From: Flavobacteriia bacterium | GTDB taxonomy: Bacteria; Bacteroidota; Bacteroidia; Flavobacteriales_D; Crocinitomicaceae | DNA: 42,343 bases | Direction of reading: 5' to 3' | Assembly (NCBI GenBank): GCA_947490145.1 | Contig: CANLGD010000020.1 | Coordinates: 1 to 42,343, forward strand | Shown: positions 22,733-31,312 of the stretch, one piece after another | Numbering within the stretch: position 1 is the first letter of the stretch | Layout of the letters: every line of letters begins with the position of its first letter | Position numbers and translations under genes: made by a program | Notes under the pieces: generated by a model | The model's input: the letters and a program-made list of their open reading frames with translations, nothing else | Told to the model about the DNA's origin: nothing | Databases searched by the model: none

Positions 22733-24943
22733 ATGGCATTAATTGGAAGAATTAGAGAAAAATCAGGTTTATTGTTAGTTGTTGTCGGTGTAGCGATGTT
22801 AACTTTTATCTTAGGCAATTGTGAGTCTTTATTCAAAAGTAGTGGAAATACTTTGGGGATAGGAACTGTATATGGTGAATTAGTTGACCAAACAAAATAT
22901 CAAATTAATGTTGATAACACATTAAACCAAGATGCGCAACAAGCTCAACAAAGTCAGAAGGAATTTACTGCAAAAGACCAAGAAAATTCAGCTGACAAAG
23001 CTTGGAATTTCACAGTTGACAATGTAATTCTTCAAAAAGAATACGATGCTTTAGGTATAGATTGTAGTGACAAAGAACTTGATGCCTACTTATATGGTCA
23101 AGATGGTTTTACAGTAATGCCTGATTTAGCACAAAACTTTGCTGATTCACTGACAGGTCAATTTAACCCAAAATTATTAGAGAAAAGAATTGAAGAGATG
23201 GAATCTTCTTCCGATCCAAAAGTATCTGGCCAATGGGAAACTAACAAACAACAATTAAGAGACTCTAGAAAAAATGAAAAATATTTTCAATTGTTAAATC
23301 AAGGTGTTTACGTTACGAAATTAGAAGCAAAACATGAATATACATCTCAAAAAGAAGTAAAAAATATTTCTTTCGTAATGAAAAGATATTCGGAAATTCC
23401 AGATGACCAAATAAAAGTTACAGACCAAATGGTTCGTAAATTTTATGAAGAACATAAAGGAGAAAAGAAATATGAAGCTGCAGCAGGAAGAGATGTAAAG
23501 TATTTTGATATTTTAATTCAAGCGAGTAAAAGAGATTCTAACATCTTCAATACTGCTATGAATAAATTGAAAAAAGAATTTGCTGCTTCAACAACAGATT
23601 CAATTTTTGCTATTTTGAACACAGAAGATATCAATAAAAAAAGTATGAAAGCTTTTTTACCATATAGAAGTGAAACCGATCCAAATGCGAAACCTCAAAT
23701 GACTTATCCTCAATATATGGATACAATTTTCAAGGCTAGTAATATTGGTCAAGTTGTAGGTCCTTATTCTTTCCAAGGAAAAATGTATGTGTCTAAAGTA
23801 ATTAGATTCAATACTCAACTTTTAACTGCAAGACATATTTTATTACAAGTAGCAAAAACAGATACTTTAGCTGCGAAGAAAACTAAAAAAATGGCTGATA
23901 GTTTAGTAGGCTTATTAAATGCCACTAATTTTGAAGAATATGTTACTAAATTCTCACAAGATCCAGGTTCAAAAGATAAAGGTGGAAAATACGAAGATTT
24001 TGCTTTTGACGAATTTGTCCCAGAATTTTCATGGTTTGTAAGCGCAAATAAGGTAGGGAAAATTGGAATCGTTCAAACCTCTTACGGTTATCACATAATA
24101 GAAGTATTAGCCAAAAAAGAAGCTAAAATTCCTGTTCTTTCAGTAATTGAAAAAACTTTAAAAGCTTCAGATGATACTGAAACGGACGCAAGCGATGCAG
24201 CCTATAATTTGTTATATTCTTTGGATTCTAAAATTTCACGTAAAAAAGAAATTAAAGATAAAATTCAATTGTTTGATTCTTTGGCTCAAAAAGCTGGATA
24301 CTTTTCAAGACCAGTAAAGATTTCTGATGAAAATCCAAAAGCCCAAGGTTTTGCAACTACATTTGCTGAGGATAAGATTATCAGTTTAGCATACGATGAA
24401 AATTCTGAAATCGGAACTTTATGCTCTGCTCCTATCAAAGATCAAGGAAAATATGTAATTGCCATGGTCTCTTCAATTAGAGAAAAAGGTGTTCCAAACT
24501 TCGAAGATGTCGAAGAAAGAATGAAATTTGAAGTCATAAAAGATAGAAAAGCTTTGCGTTTCATAAAAATGATGCAAAACGAAAAAAGTTTGGCTGCTTT
24601 AGCTAGAAAAGTAAACGGTCAGGTTATGAAAGGCGAAGTGACTTTTGCTAACCCTCAAATTCCAGGTGGAAGTTATGAGCCAGAATTAGTTGGTTCTTTA
24701 TTCTCTAAAGGAATTAAAGTTGGCAACATTACAAATCCTCTTCAGGGAGAACAAGCTGTTTACGTATTTCAAATTACAAAAGCAATTAAAGCTCCAGCAA
24801 CCGCAAATTATAAAGCTGAAAAAGATCAACTATTAGCAAATGCAAGACAACAAATGCAAAACCTAACACGATCTGCTTTGATGAAAATTGCTGACGTAAA
24901 AGACAATAGAAAATTTTCTGCTCTAGGAATTATTAGAGAATAA
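22733..24943 (+). CDS. PpiD/SurA-like periplasmic peptidyl-prolyl isomerase
   Basis: 736 residues. One membrane helix near the N-terminus (LLLVVVGVAMLTFILG, about 13-30) anchors it with the bulk in the periplasm. A SurA_N-like chaperone region follows (about 60-200). A parvulin rotamase domain is visible around 360-465: LLTARHILLQVAKTD, FSQDPGSKDKGGKY, VGKIGIVQTSYGYHIIEVL. The C-terminal ~250 residues are a helical chaperone region. It should help fold outer-membrane and secreted proteins, including T9SS cargo. Size and layout match PpiD of Bacteroidota. A strong terminator follows the stop. Confidence 0.88.
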   Translation: MALIGRIREKSGLLLVVVGVAMLTFILGNCESLFKSSGNTLGIGTVYGELVDQTKYQINVDNTLNQDAQQAQQSQKEFTAKDQENSADKAWNFTVDNVILQKEYDALGIDCSDKELDAYLYGQDGFTVMPDLAQNFADSLTGQFNPKLLEKRIEEMESSSDPKVSGQWETNKQQLRDSRKNEKYFQLLNQGVYVTKLEAKHEYTSQKEVKNISFVMKRYSEIPDDQIKVTDQMVRKFYEEHKGEKKYEAAAGRDVKYFDILIQASKRDSNIFNTAMNKLKKEFAASTTDSIFAILNTEDINKKSMKAFLPYRSETDPNAKPQMTYPQYMDTIFKASNIGQVVGPYSFQGKMYVSKVIRFNTQLLTARHILLQVAKTDTLAAKKTKKMADSLVGLLNATNFEEYVTKFSQDPGSKDKGGKYEDFAFDEFVPEFSWFVSANKVGKIGIVQTSYGYHIIEVLAKKEAKIPVLSVIEKTLKASDDTETDASDAAYNLLYSLDSKISRKKEIKDKIQLFDSLAQKAGYFSRPVKISDENPKAQGFATTFAEDKIISLAYDENSEIGTLCSAPIKDQGKYVIAMVSSIREKGVPNFEDVEERMKFEVIKDRKALRFIKMMQNEKSLAALARKVNGQVMKGEVTFANPQIPGGSYEPELVGSLFSKGIKVGNITNPLQGEQAVYVFQITKAIKAPATANYKAEKDQLLANARQQMQNLTRSALMKIADVKDNRKFSALGIIRE

Positions 24944-24967
24944 CATCAAACTATTCTTTTTGAAAAG

Positions 24968-24998
24968 GGTTTAGATTAATTTCTAAACCTTTTTTTTT
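24968..24998 (+). terminator. Rho-independent terminator after the PpiD-like gene
   Basis: A perfect 8-bp stem (GGTTTAGA at 24968-24975, TCTAAACC at 24982-24989) with a six-base loop is followed by nine T. It starts 24 bases after the stop codon. Confidence 0.88.
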
Positions 24999-25025
24999 GT
25001 ACCAAAAAAATTAATATTGACCTAG

Positions 25026-25045
25026 TCTAATTATGAATAATTAGA
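25026..25045. repeat. Short perfect inverted repeat
   Basis: Nine-base arms TCTAATTAT and ATAATTAGA around a GA centre, in the gap between the two terminators. It has no T-run. It could be an operator for an unseen factor or a chance A/T palindrome. Confidence 0.4.
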
Positions 25046-25192
25046 ATCAATGATTTTTACTCCAACTCAACTCAAAAGCAACAAATAATCATTTTATGTT
25101 AGAAGAAAGTTTAGCAATATTGCTTAAATCCTAATTGGCATTAACCTTCTATTTTAAAATGTTAGTCGTCACCATTAAAAAGAACAAAGCAC

Positions 25193-25222
25193 AAAAAAAG
25201 AGGAGAACTTCTTCACCTCTTT
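25193..25222 (-). terminator. Terminator of the thiolase gene
   Basis: On the minus strand AAAGAGG and CCTCTTT form a 7-bp stem, and the second arm runs into a stretch of T. It begins 24 bases after the thiolase stop codon. Confidence 0.75.
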
Positions 25223-25246
25223 AAATTTTACCTTTTAAAATATAGT

Positions 25247-26425
25247 TTAACAGGCTTCAATAATCATTGCAGAAGCTCCCCCTCCACCGTTACATATTGC
25301 AGCACCACCAATTTTTCCTTGATTTTGTTTTAAGACATTAATTAAAGTAACAATAATTCTAGAACCTGAATTTCCAAGTGGGTGACCTAAAGCTACAGCT
25401 CCACCATTTACATCAACTTTTTCTGGATTTAAACCCAAGATTTTAGTATTCGCAATTCCAACAACTGAAAAAGCTTGATTTAATTCCCAATAATCAACAT
25501 CAGCAATTTCTAAATTGGCTCTTTTCAGGGCAATTGGAACTGCTTTTGAAGGTGCAGTTGTAAACCATTCTGGTGCTTGAGCAGCATCACCATAACCAAT
25601 AATTTTTGCAATTGGCTTTAAACCATATTTTTCAACAGCTTCTTTTGAGGCTAAAATTAAAGCTGAAGCTCCATCATTTAAAGTGGAAGCATTTGCAGCG
25701 GTAATCGTTCCTTCTTTCTCAAATGCTGGTCTCAAAGAGGGAATTTTATCTAAAAAAACATTTTTATATTCTTCATCTTCCGAGATAATCAATGCATCAC
25801 CTTTTCTTTGAGGAACAGCAACTGGAACTATTTCATCAGAAAATTTCCCATCTTTCCATGCATTTGCTGCTCTTGTATAAGAAGTTACAGCAAAATTATC
25901 TTGCTCTTCTCTTGTAATATTATATTCTTTTGCACAAAGTTCTGCACATGTTCCCATTGGAACTTTACTATTAACATCTAATAGACCGTCTTTAGTAATT
26001 CCATCTAACATAGAAATATTTCCGAATTTAACACCGTTTCTACCATCTAAATAATGAGGTACCTGACTCATGTTTTCCATTCCACCAGCTACAACTATTT
26101 CATTGTCACCCGCCAAAATTGTTTGAGCTCCAAGCATTAAAGCTTTCATTCCTGAAGCACATACTTTGTTTACTGTTGTGCAAGGAACTTCAATACTTAA
26201 TCCAGCACTCAAAGCAGCTTGCCTCGCAGGAGCTTGACCAACTCCAGCTTGAAGAACATTACCCATGAAAACTTCATTAATTTGTTCTGGTTTCAAACCT
26301 GATCTTTCTAATGCGCCTTTTATTGCAATTCCACCAAGTTGAGTGGCAGAAATACTACTCAAACCACCTAAAAACGAACCAATTGGCGTTCTTACCGCTG
26401 AAATTATGTAAACTTCTTTGTTCAT
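25247..26425 (-). CDS. Acetyl-CoA C-acetyltransferase (thiolase)
   Basis: 392 residues from the ATG at 26425; a TTG eight codons upstream overlaps the -7 box and is rejected. The catalytic nucleophile is C89 in TVNKVCASGMKALM. The His site is GHPLGNSGSR near 350, and the second Cys is in ICNGGGGASAMIIE near the end. It condenses or cleaves acetyl-CoA units. The presence of GHPLG and NGGG places it among biosynthetic/degradative thiolases rather than ketosynthases. It stands alone between terminators, so the pathway (fatty-acid degradation, ketone or polymer metabolism) is not shown by context. Confidence 0.92.
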   Translation of the reverse strand: MNKEVYIISAVRTPIGSFLGGLSSISATQLGGIAIKGALERSGLKPEQINEVFMGNVLQAGVGQAPARQAALSAGLSIEVPCTTVNKVCASGMKALMLGAQTILAGDNEIVVAGGMENMSQVPHYLDGRNGVKFGNISMLDGITKDGLLDVNSKVPMGTCAELCAKEYNITREEQDNFAVTSYTRAANAWKDGKFSDEIVPVAVPQRKGDALIISEDEEYKNVFLDKIPSLRPAFEKEGTITAANASTLNDGASALILASKEAVEKYGLKPIAKIIGYGDAAQAPEWFTTAPSKAVPIALKRANLEIADVDYWELNQAFSVVGIANTKILGLNPEKVDVNGGAVALGHPLGNSGSRIIVTLINVLKQNQGKIGGAAICNGGGGASAMIIEAC

Positions 26426-26443
26426 ATTTTGTATATTTTTGTA

Positions 26444-26451
26444 CAAATTTA
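26444..26451 (-). promoter_or_regulatory. -7 box TAAATTTG of the thiolase gene
   Basis: Exact TAnnTTTG match on the minus strand, 18 bases before the ATG at 26425. Confidence 0.5.
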
Positions 26452-26648
26452 ATAAAATAAAAGTACTGAATAGATTTAATCTATTATTTTTAAAATTTTA
26501 TTTGAAATAAAATAATTGGTTTTATTCTAAAGTTGTAGCTAATGACTAAAAATCAATTTTCAAAACAAATGTTAGCCTTTTTTGAACTAAAATTGCCTGA
26601 ATTAATTAATCCAATGAAATAATATAAATGGACATTTAAGAGCAATTT

Positions 26649-28043
26649 TTAATTCTCACCTTTCATTGTTAAATAGAATTTTATAAACTCATTGTACAAA
26701 TAGTATTCATTTTTAAATTTTAATTCTCCAAAAATTTTAACATCTTGATTTATTTGCTTGCACTCTATATGAAATTCATCTACTGATTTAAAAAAATCAT
26801 TTGAAGCCTTAAACGGCGGGAAAACTTGAATAAAAGATGCTAAAAAACCTCCCCCTTTTAGAGTTGTTAGATGTTTTGGGTCGCCAACAAGTTCAAATAA
26901 TGTATTGTTTTTCTTTCTGATAACCTTTTTCAAATTTCTTCCAATAAATAAATTTTTTGTATCAATTGAATCAATGAAATAATTTATCTTAGCAGCAGAA
27001 ATCACTTTATTTTTCTCCATTTTATAGCCAAAGCCTCCTAAAATGGAGAAATCTTTAAATACTTGACTAATTTTAAATTCTTCTCTAAAAGTTAACAAAA
27101 TATCAAATAACGGAGCAACAATCAAACCGTTTTCTGACTCTTGTAACTCCATTCCATAATAATTCATCGAAATTCTTTCAATACTTGGTGTTTTAATACC
27201 TGATATGTTCAAATATTTTTGAATAGTATCTTGAATTTCATTCGAAATAATGGCAGTTTCTAGGTGAAACCCATCAGAAATTAGTGTCCATTTTGATTCA
27301 ATTAAAGATGGATTTTTCAACTTAATTTTACCTGTGATATTTAGAGATTTTTCATCTAAACTGCATAAAACATTACCTTTTCTTGACTTAAAATCATCGT
27401 TAAAAGCAAAAGAATTTAAATTTATTTCAAAAAAGTGCATTTTATTTAATACTAATTCATCTGCTTCTTTAATGACGCGCTTTTCAGCTTTAAATTTTCT
27501 TTTATTTTTTATTACTTTTATTAAATATGCTTTTAATTTTTTGCTAATATTCTTGTTTTCGACTCCTTTTGAAAAATGCGTGACAATCATTCCAACATTT
27601 TTTACATGATCAAAAGATTGATTTTTGTGCAAAATAGAAGGTATATTTTCAGCAAAAGAATTAGGGTTTAAAAGATTAAATAGAATTACATAATTTTGTC
27701 CATTTTCAAATTCTTCTCCAAAAACATAAATATCTGAACTGAAATCAATTCCCATATCGTTATTTTCACCGAACTTGTCCTTACTATTAGTTAAATATTT
27801 CTGCAAAGAATTTAATAATCCTTGATCTTTTGATTTAAAAATCATGCTATAGGTGGATGATTTTAAAAAGTCTTTAATTTTTATTTTAAAACTAAAATTT
27901 GCATTTTCTGGAAGATACTTTTCTGCATTTTGAGCCGATTTGTTTGTTAAACTTGAAAAAATTAACAAGCTAGACCAAAGAAATAATACTCCTAAAAAAA
28001 ATGGAATTACCTTTTTAAATATTAAAAATACTTTCATAGGCAT
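26649..28043 (-). CDS. Membrane-anchored protein of unknown function
   Basis: 464 residues; ATG codons at 28043 and 28037 are both possible. One hydrophobic segment near the N-terminus (VIPFFLGVLFLWSSLLIFSS) suggests an anchored periplasmic protein. The rest is rich in Lys, Ile and Phe with many beta-like stretches and no motif I recognise. It is divergent from the acyltransferase gene with only 34 bases between the starts, so their promoters must overlap. A loose resemblance to large secreted Bacteroidota proteins of unknown function (DUF3352/DUF4836 style) is possible but unproven. Confidence 0.65.
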   Translation of the reverse strand: MPMKVFLIFKKVIPFFLGVLFLWSSLLIFSSLTNKSAQNAEKYLPENANFSFKIKIKDFLKSSTYSMIFKSKDQGLLNSLQKYLTNSKDKFGENNDMGIDFSSDIYVFGEEFENGQNYVILFNLLNPNSFAENIPSILHKNQSFDHVKNVGMIVTHFSKGVENKNISKKLKAYLIKVIKNKRKFKAEKRVIKEADELVLNKMHFFEINLNSFAFNDDFKSRKGNVLCSLDEKSLNITGKIKLKNPSLIESKWTLISDGFHLETAIISNEIQDTIQKYLNISGIKTPSIERISMNYYGMELQESENGLIVAPLFDILLTFREEFKISQVFKDFSILGGFGYKMEKNKVISAAKINYFIDSIDTKNLFIGRNLKKVIRKKNNTLFELVGDPKHLTTLKGGGFLASFIQVFPPFKASNDFFKSVDEFHIECKQINQDVKIFGELKFKNEYYLYNEFIKFYLTMKGEN

Positions 28044-28065
28044 AAATTTAATAATTAATATTTAA

Positions 28066-28073
28066 TAACTTTG
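28066..28073 (+). promoter_or_regulatory. -7 box TAACTTTG, four bases from a start codon
   Basis: Exact TAnnTTTG match followed by CCGA and the ATG at 28078. With the usual distance from -7 box to transcription start, the mRNA would begin at or next to the AUG, so it would be leaderless. Confidence 0.5.
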
Positions 28074-28077
28074 CCGA

Positions 28078-28620
28078 ATGGGAAAATTTATGTATTTAAT
28101 CTTAAAACTTTTCGGTTGGAAAATTGACGAATACGAACCAACTGGTGTTAAAAAAGCAGTTATTGTTGTAGGTCCACACACTTCTAATTGGGATTTTGTG
28201 ATTGGAAAAATGTCTTTCATGAATTATGGAATAAAGGGGAAATTTTTGATTAAAAGCGATTTATTTTCCCCCCCTTTAGGATGGATTTTAAAAGCAATGG
28301 GAGGAATTCCAATTGATAGAAAGAAAAATAATAATTTCACTGAGCAGGCAGTTAAATGCTTTAATGATAATGAATCTATGTTTATGGTATTCGCTCCAGA
28401 AGGCACAAGAAGTTACAATCCAAACTGGAAAAAAGGGTTTTATCACATCGCTATAAAAGCAAATGTTCCAATATACATAGCTTATATGGATTATGAAAAA
28501 AAAATAGGGGGCTTCCACTCTCTTTTTGTTCCAACTGGAAATTCTGATGCCGATATTTTAAAAATAAAAGAAATATTGAGCCAATTTAAAGGTAAATTTC
28601 CTGAAAAAGGAATCTATTAA
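28078..28620 (+). CDS. 1-acylglycerol-3-phosphate-type acyltransferase
   Basis: 180 residues, a short PlsC-family enzyme. The catalytic HX4D motif is in VVGPHTSNWDFVIGK; the second block is FAPEGTRSYNPNWKKGFYHIA; IPIDRKKNNNFTEQA lies between them. It transfers an acyl chain in phospholipid or lipid A related synthesis at the inner membrane face. The short form without an N-terminal membrane helix is common in Bacteroidota. It is convergent with ligA (14 bases between stops). Confidence 0.85.
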   Translation: MGKFMYLILKLFGWKIDEYEPTGVKKAVIVVGPHTSNWDFVIGKMSFMNYGIKGKFLIKSDLFSPPLGWILKAMGGIPIDRKKNNNFTEQAVKCFNDNESMFMVFAPEGTRSYNPNWKKGFYHIAIKANVPIYIAYMDYEKKIGGFHSLFVPTGNSDADILKIKEILSQFKGKFPEKGIY

Positions 28621-28634
28621 GTAAAAATAACTTT

Positions 28635-30653
28635 TTAAATCATACTTAAAAAATCTACTTCGGAAATTATCGGAATACTTAATTTTGTTGCTTTCACTAA
28701 TTTTGCGGGCCCCATATTTTCGCCAGCTAAAACATAATCTGTTTTTGCAGAAATGGAACTAACATTTTTTCCGCCATTATCTTCAATCATTTTTTTAATT
28801 TCGTCTCTAGTAAATTTAGTAAAAACTCCTGATACAACAAAATTTTTACCATCTAATACATTAGACGAAATTTCTTTTTCAATAATTTCAAATTGTAAAC
28901 CTGCTTTTTTTAATCGTTCAATAATTTTTTTATTTTCTGAATCTAAGAAAAAATTAATGACAGAAATTGCAATTTTTTCACCAATTTCATCAATTAAAAT
29001 CAAATCTGCATAAGACGCAGCAGTTAATTTTTCAATAGATTTAAAAGCTTTAGCTAATTGTTTCGCCACAGTTTCCCCAACGAATCGAATTCCCATTCCG
29101 AATAATACTCTTTCGAATGGAATTTTTGTTGACTCCCGTAATCCTATTAAAATATTATTTGCAGATTTATCAGCCATTCTTTCCAAATTAACAATTTGAT
29201 CGAAGGTTAAATCATACAAATCAGCTGGATCTTTGATTAAACTTTTTGAAACCATTAAATCTATTGTTTCAGCTCCGATTCCATCAATATTTAATGCTTT
29301 TCTGCTAATAAAATGCTCTATTCTTCCACTAATTTGTGGTTTACAAAATTTTTCATTTGGACAAAAATGATTAGATTCCCCTTCTTTTCTCGTTAAGTCT
29401 GAATTACAAATTGGACAAGTTAAAATGTACTTAACTTTTTCAGCATTTATTTTTCTTAAATTTTCATTAACTCCAACTATTTTTGGAATGATTTCTCCAC
29501 CTTTTTCGACGTAAACGGTGTCAAAATAATGTAAATTTAACTTTTCGATTTGGTCAGCATTGTGCAAAGATGCTCGTTTCACAGTTGTTCCCCCCAAAGA
29601 AACGGATTTTAAATTTGCAACTGGAGTTATTGCTCCAGTTCTACCAACCTGATAAACAACTGATTCTAAAATAGTTTCTACTCTTTCAGTTTTAAATTTA
29701 TATGCAATTGCCCAGCGAGGAGATTTAGCTGTAAAGCCTAATTCTTGCTGCATATCATATGAATTTACTTTTAAAACTACACCATCAATTTCAAAAGGTA
29801 AAGTAGCTCTTTTTTCATCCCAGTAATTGATAAAATCCATAATCCCTTCAATAGTTGAAGTTTTATGGATATAATTTAGTTTTGGATTAGGAGTTTTAAA
29901 TCCCCAGTCTTTTGCCTTTAAAACCGCTTCATAATGAGCAAAAGTCAAATTTTTTCTGTCTAAATCTTCTCCATAAATACCATATAAAAAACAATCTAAA
30001 CCTCGAGTAGCTACAACTTTTGAATCTTGCGATTTTAAGGTCCCAGAAGCAGAATTTCTTGGATTTGCAAACTCTTGTTCTCCATTCAATTTTCGCTCTT
30101 CATTTGCTTTTTTAAAAGATTCTAAAGGGAAAAATATTTCGCCTCGAATTTCAAAATCAAATGGAAAATCTCCTTTTAATTGTAAAGGAATTGATTTTAT
30201 GGTTTTCACATTTGTTGTAACATCTTCGCCCTGTGTTCCATCTCCGCGAGTTACTGCTTTATCAAGTTTCCCGTTTTTATATGATATTCCTATCGCTACA
30301 CCATCATATTTTAATTCACAAACGTATTCAATTGGTGTTTCAATAGATTTTTTGATACGATTTTCCCATTCAATAATTTCTTCTTTCGAGTATGAATTAC
30401 TTAATGATAGCATCGGAAACCGATGAATAATTGTTTTAAATTTTTTGGTAATGTCTCCTCCTACTCGTTTTGTTGGACTATTTTCATCAGCCAATTCAGG
30501 AAACTGCTCTTCTAATTTTTGTAATTTTAGCAAAAGTTGATCGAAATCAAAGTCGGAAATTTTAGAATCATTTTCCACATAATAGGCATGATTATGAACA
30601 TTTAGCTCATTACTTAAACGTTCAATTTCCAATTTAGCTTGTACTTTTTCCAT
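28635..30653 (-). CDS. ligA: NAD-dependent DNA ligase
   Basis: 672 residues, full length. The adenylated Lys is K115 in CELKYDGVAI. Family blocks include HNHAYYVEND (NAD site), RGDGTQGEDVTTN, FANPRNSASGTLKSQD and KSPRWAIAYKFK. The four-Cys zinc site (CPIC then HFCPNEKFC) precedes the helix-hairpin-helix region. The C-terminal BRCT domain opens at about 595 (LDGKNFVVSGVF). It seals nicks in replication and repair. Nothing is unusual. Confidence 0.97.
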   Translation of the reverse strand: MEKVQAKLEIERLSNELNVHNHAYYVENDSKISDFDFDQLLLKLQKLEEQFPELADENSPTKRVGGDITKKFKTIIHRFPMLSLSNSYSKEEIIEWENRIKKSIETPIEYVCELKYDGVAIGISYKNGKLDKAVTRGDGTQGEDVTTNVKTIKSIPLQLKGDFPFDFEIRGEIFFPLESFKKANEERKLNGEQEFANPRNSASGTLKSQDSKVVATRGLDCFLYGIYGEDLDRKNLTFAHYEAVLKAKDWGFKTPNPKLNYIHKTSTIEGIMDFINYWDEKRATLPFEIDGVVLKVNSYDMQQELGFTAKSPRWAIAYKFKTERVETILESVVYQVGRTGAITPVANLKSVSLGGTTVKRASLHNADQIEKLNLHYFDTVYVEKGGEIIPKIVGVNENLRKINAEKVKYILTCPICNSDLTRKEGESNHFCPNEKFCKPQISGRIEHFISRKALNIDGIGAETIDLMVSKSLIKDPADLYDLTFDQIVNLERMADKSANNILIGLRESTKIPFERVLFGMGIRFVGETVAKQLAKAFKSIEKLTAASYADLILIDEIGEKIAISVINFFLDSENKKIIERLKKAGLQFEIIEKEISSNVLDGKNFVVSGVFTKFTRDEIKKMIEDNGGKNVSSISAKTDYVLAGENMGPAKLVKATKLSIPIISEVDFLSMI

Positions 30654-30681
30654 TTTAAATTTTAAAAAATTAAAGAATAGT

Positions 30682-30689
30682 CAAAAATA
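30682..30689 (-). promoter_or_regulatory. -7 box TATTTTTG of ligA
   Basis: Exact TAnnTTTG match on the minus strand, 28 bases before the ligA ATG. Confidence 0.45.
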
Positions 30690-30745
30690 AGAATTTTTTA
30701 CAAAATAAAATATCAAAAATAGGGAAAGACCTTTATTTGCAGAAA

Positions 30746-30892
30746 ATGTCATCACTCAAATCGTCGCAGAAAAAATATTCTACCAAAAGATGTTTGAAAT
30801 GTGGAACCTATGAATCACTAACCGTTCAAACTTCATTTTATCAGGTAAAGTTTGAATTACCTACAGTGTTTGAATTACTTATGATATTATGA
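30746..30892 (+). CDS. Possible 48-residue protein with a CxxC pair
   Basis: An ATG-started frame of 48 codons whose first half looks like a basic zinc-knuckle fragment (KKYSTKRCLKCGTYESLTVQ) and whose second half is hydrophobic. Only one CxxC pair is present, so it could not form a full zinc ribbon alone. A near-match to the -7 box (TTTATTTG) lies just upstream. It may be a remnant or chance. Confidence 0.25.
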   Translation: MSSLKSSQKKYSTKRCLKCGTYESLTVQTSFYQVKFELPTVFELLMIL

Positions 30893-31167
30893 CATCTAAA
30901 AAGTGAGCTATTGTAATTTGGTTAAGAGAACCATTTAGCATAGTTATTTCTTAGACATATTTTTAAAGTTAATTTTTTTAAGGATATTACGAAACAACTT
31001 TGAAACGATCACTTATCATAATTAGTCAGTCGATACAAAACTTTCTAGGTTTTTATCTCCGCTAATTTTAAAATAACAATCAAGTTTTTAAAGTCGTTTT
31101 GATGCGAATTTTGTTTTGGATTAGGAAAACTAGACACTGTGATGAAAAACATTTTTAAAAGATTGCT

Positions 31168-31199
31168 TTTGCAAAAATCGAAAATTAATGGTAGATTTG
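31168..31199 (+). promoter_or_regulatory. Bacteroidota-type promoter of the giant protein gene
   Basis: TTTG at 31168-31171 and TAGATTTG at 31192-31199 with a 20-base spacer: close agreement with the -33/-7 consensus. The leader would be roughly 110 bases. Confidence 0.6.
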
Positions 31200-31312
31200 T
31201 TCAAAATCAAAATAAAAAACATTAAATATTAAGTCAGATACATGATTTTTATTATTTTAACTTAAGTAACTAAATCTCATATTTACTTCACAAAAAAATC
31301 AAAATTTAAATC

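Larger units (their letters stand above)
30690..31312. other. Long intergenic region between ligA and the giant protein gene
   Basis: About 620 AT-rich bases. It holds one possible micro-gene (30746-30892) and a good promoter for the gene at 31313. Otherwise I see no RNA gene, no strong hairpin and no repeat. Confidence 0.5.
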
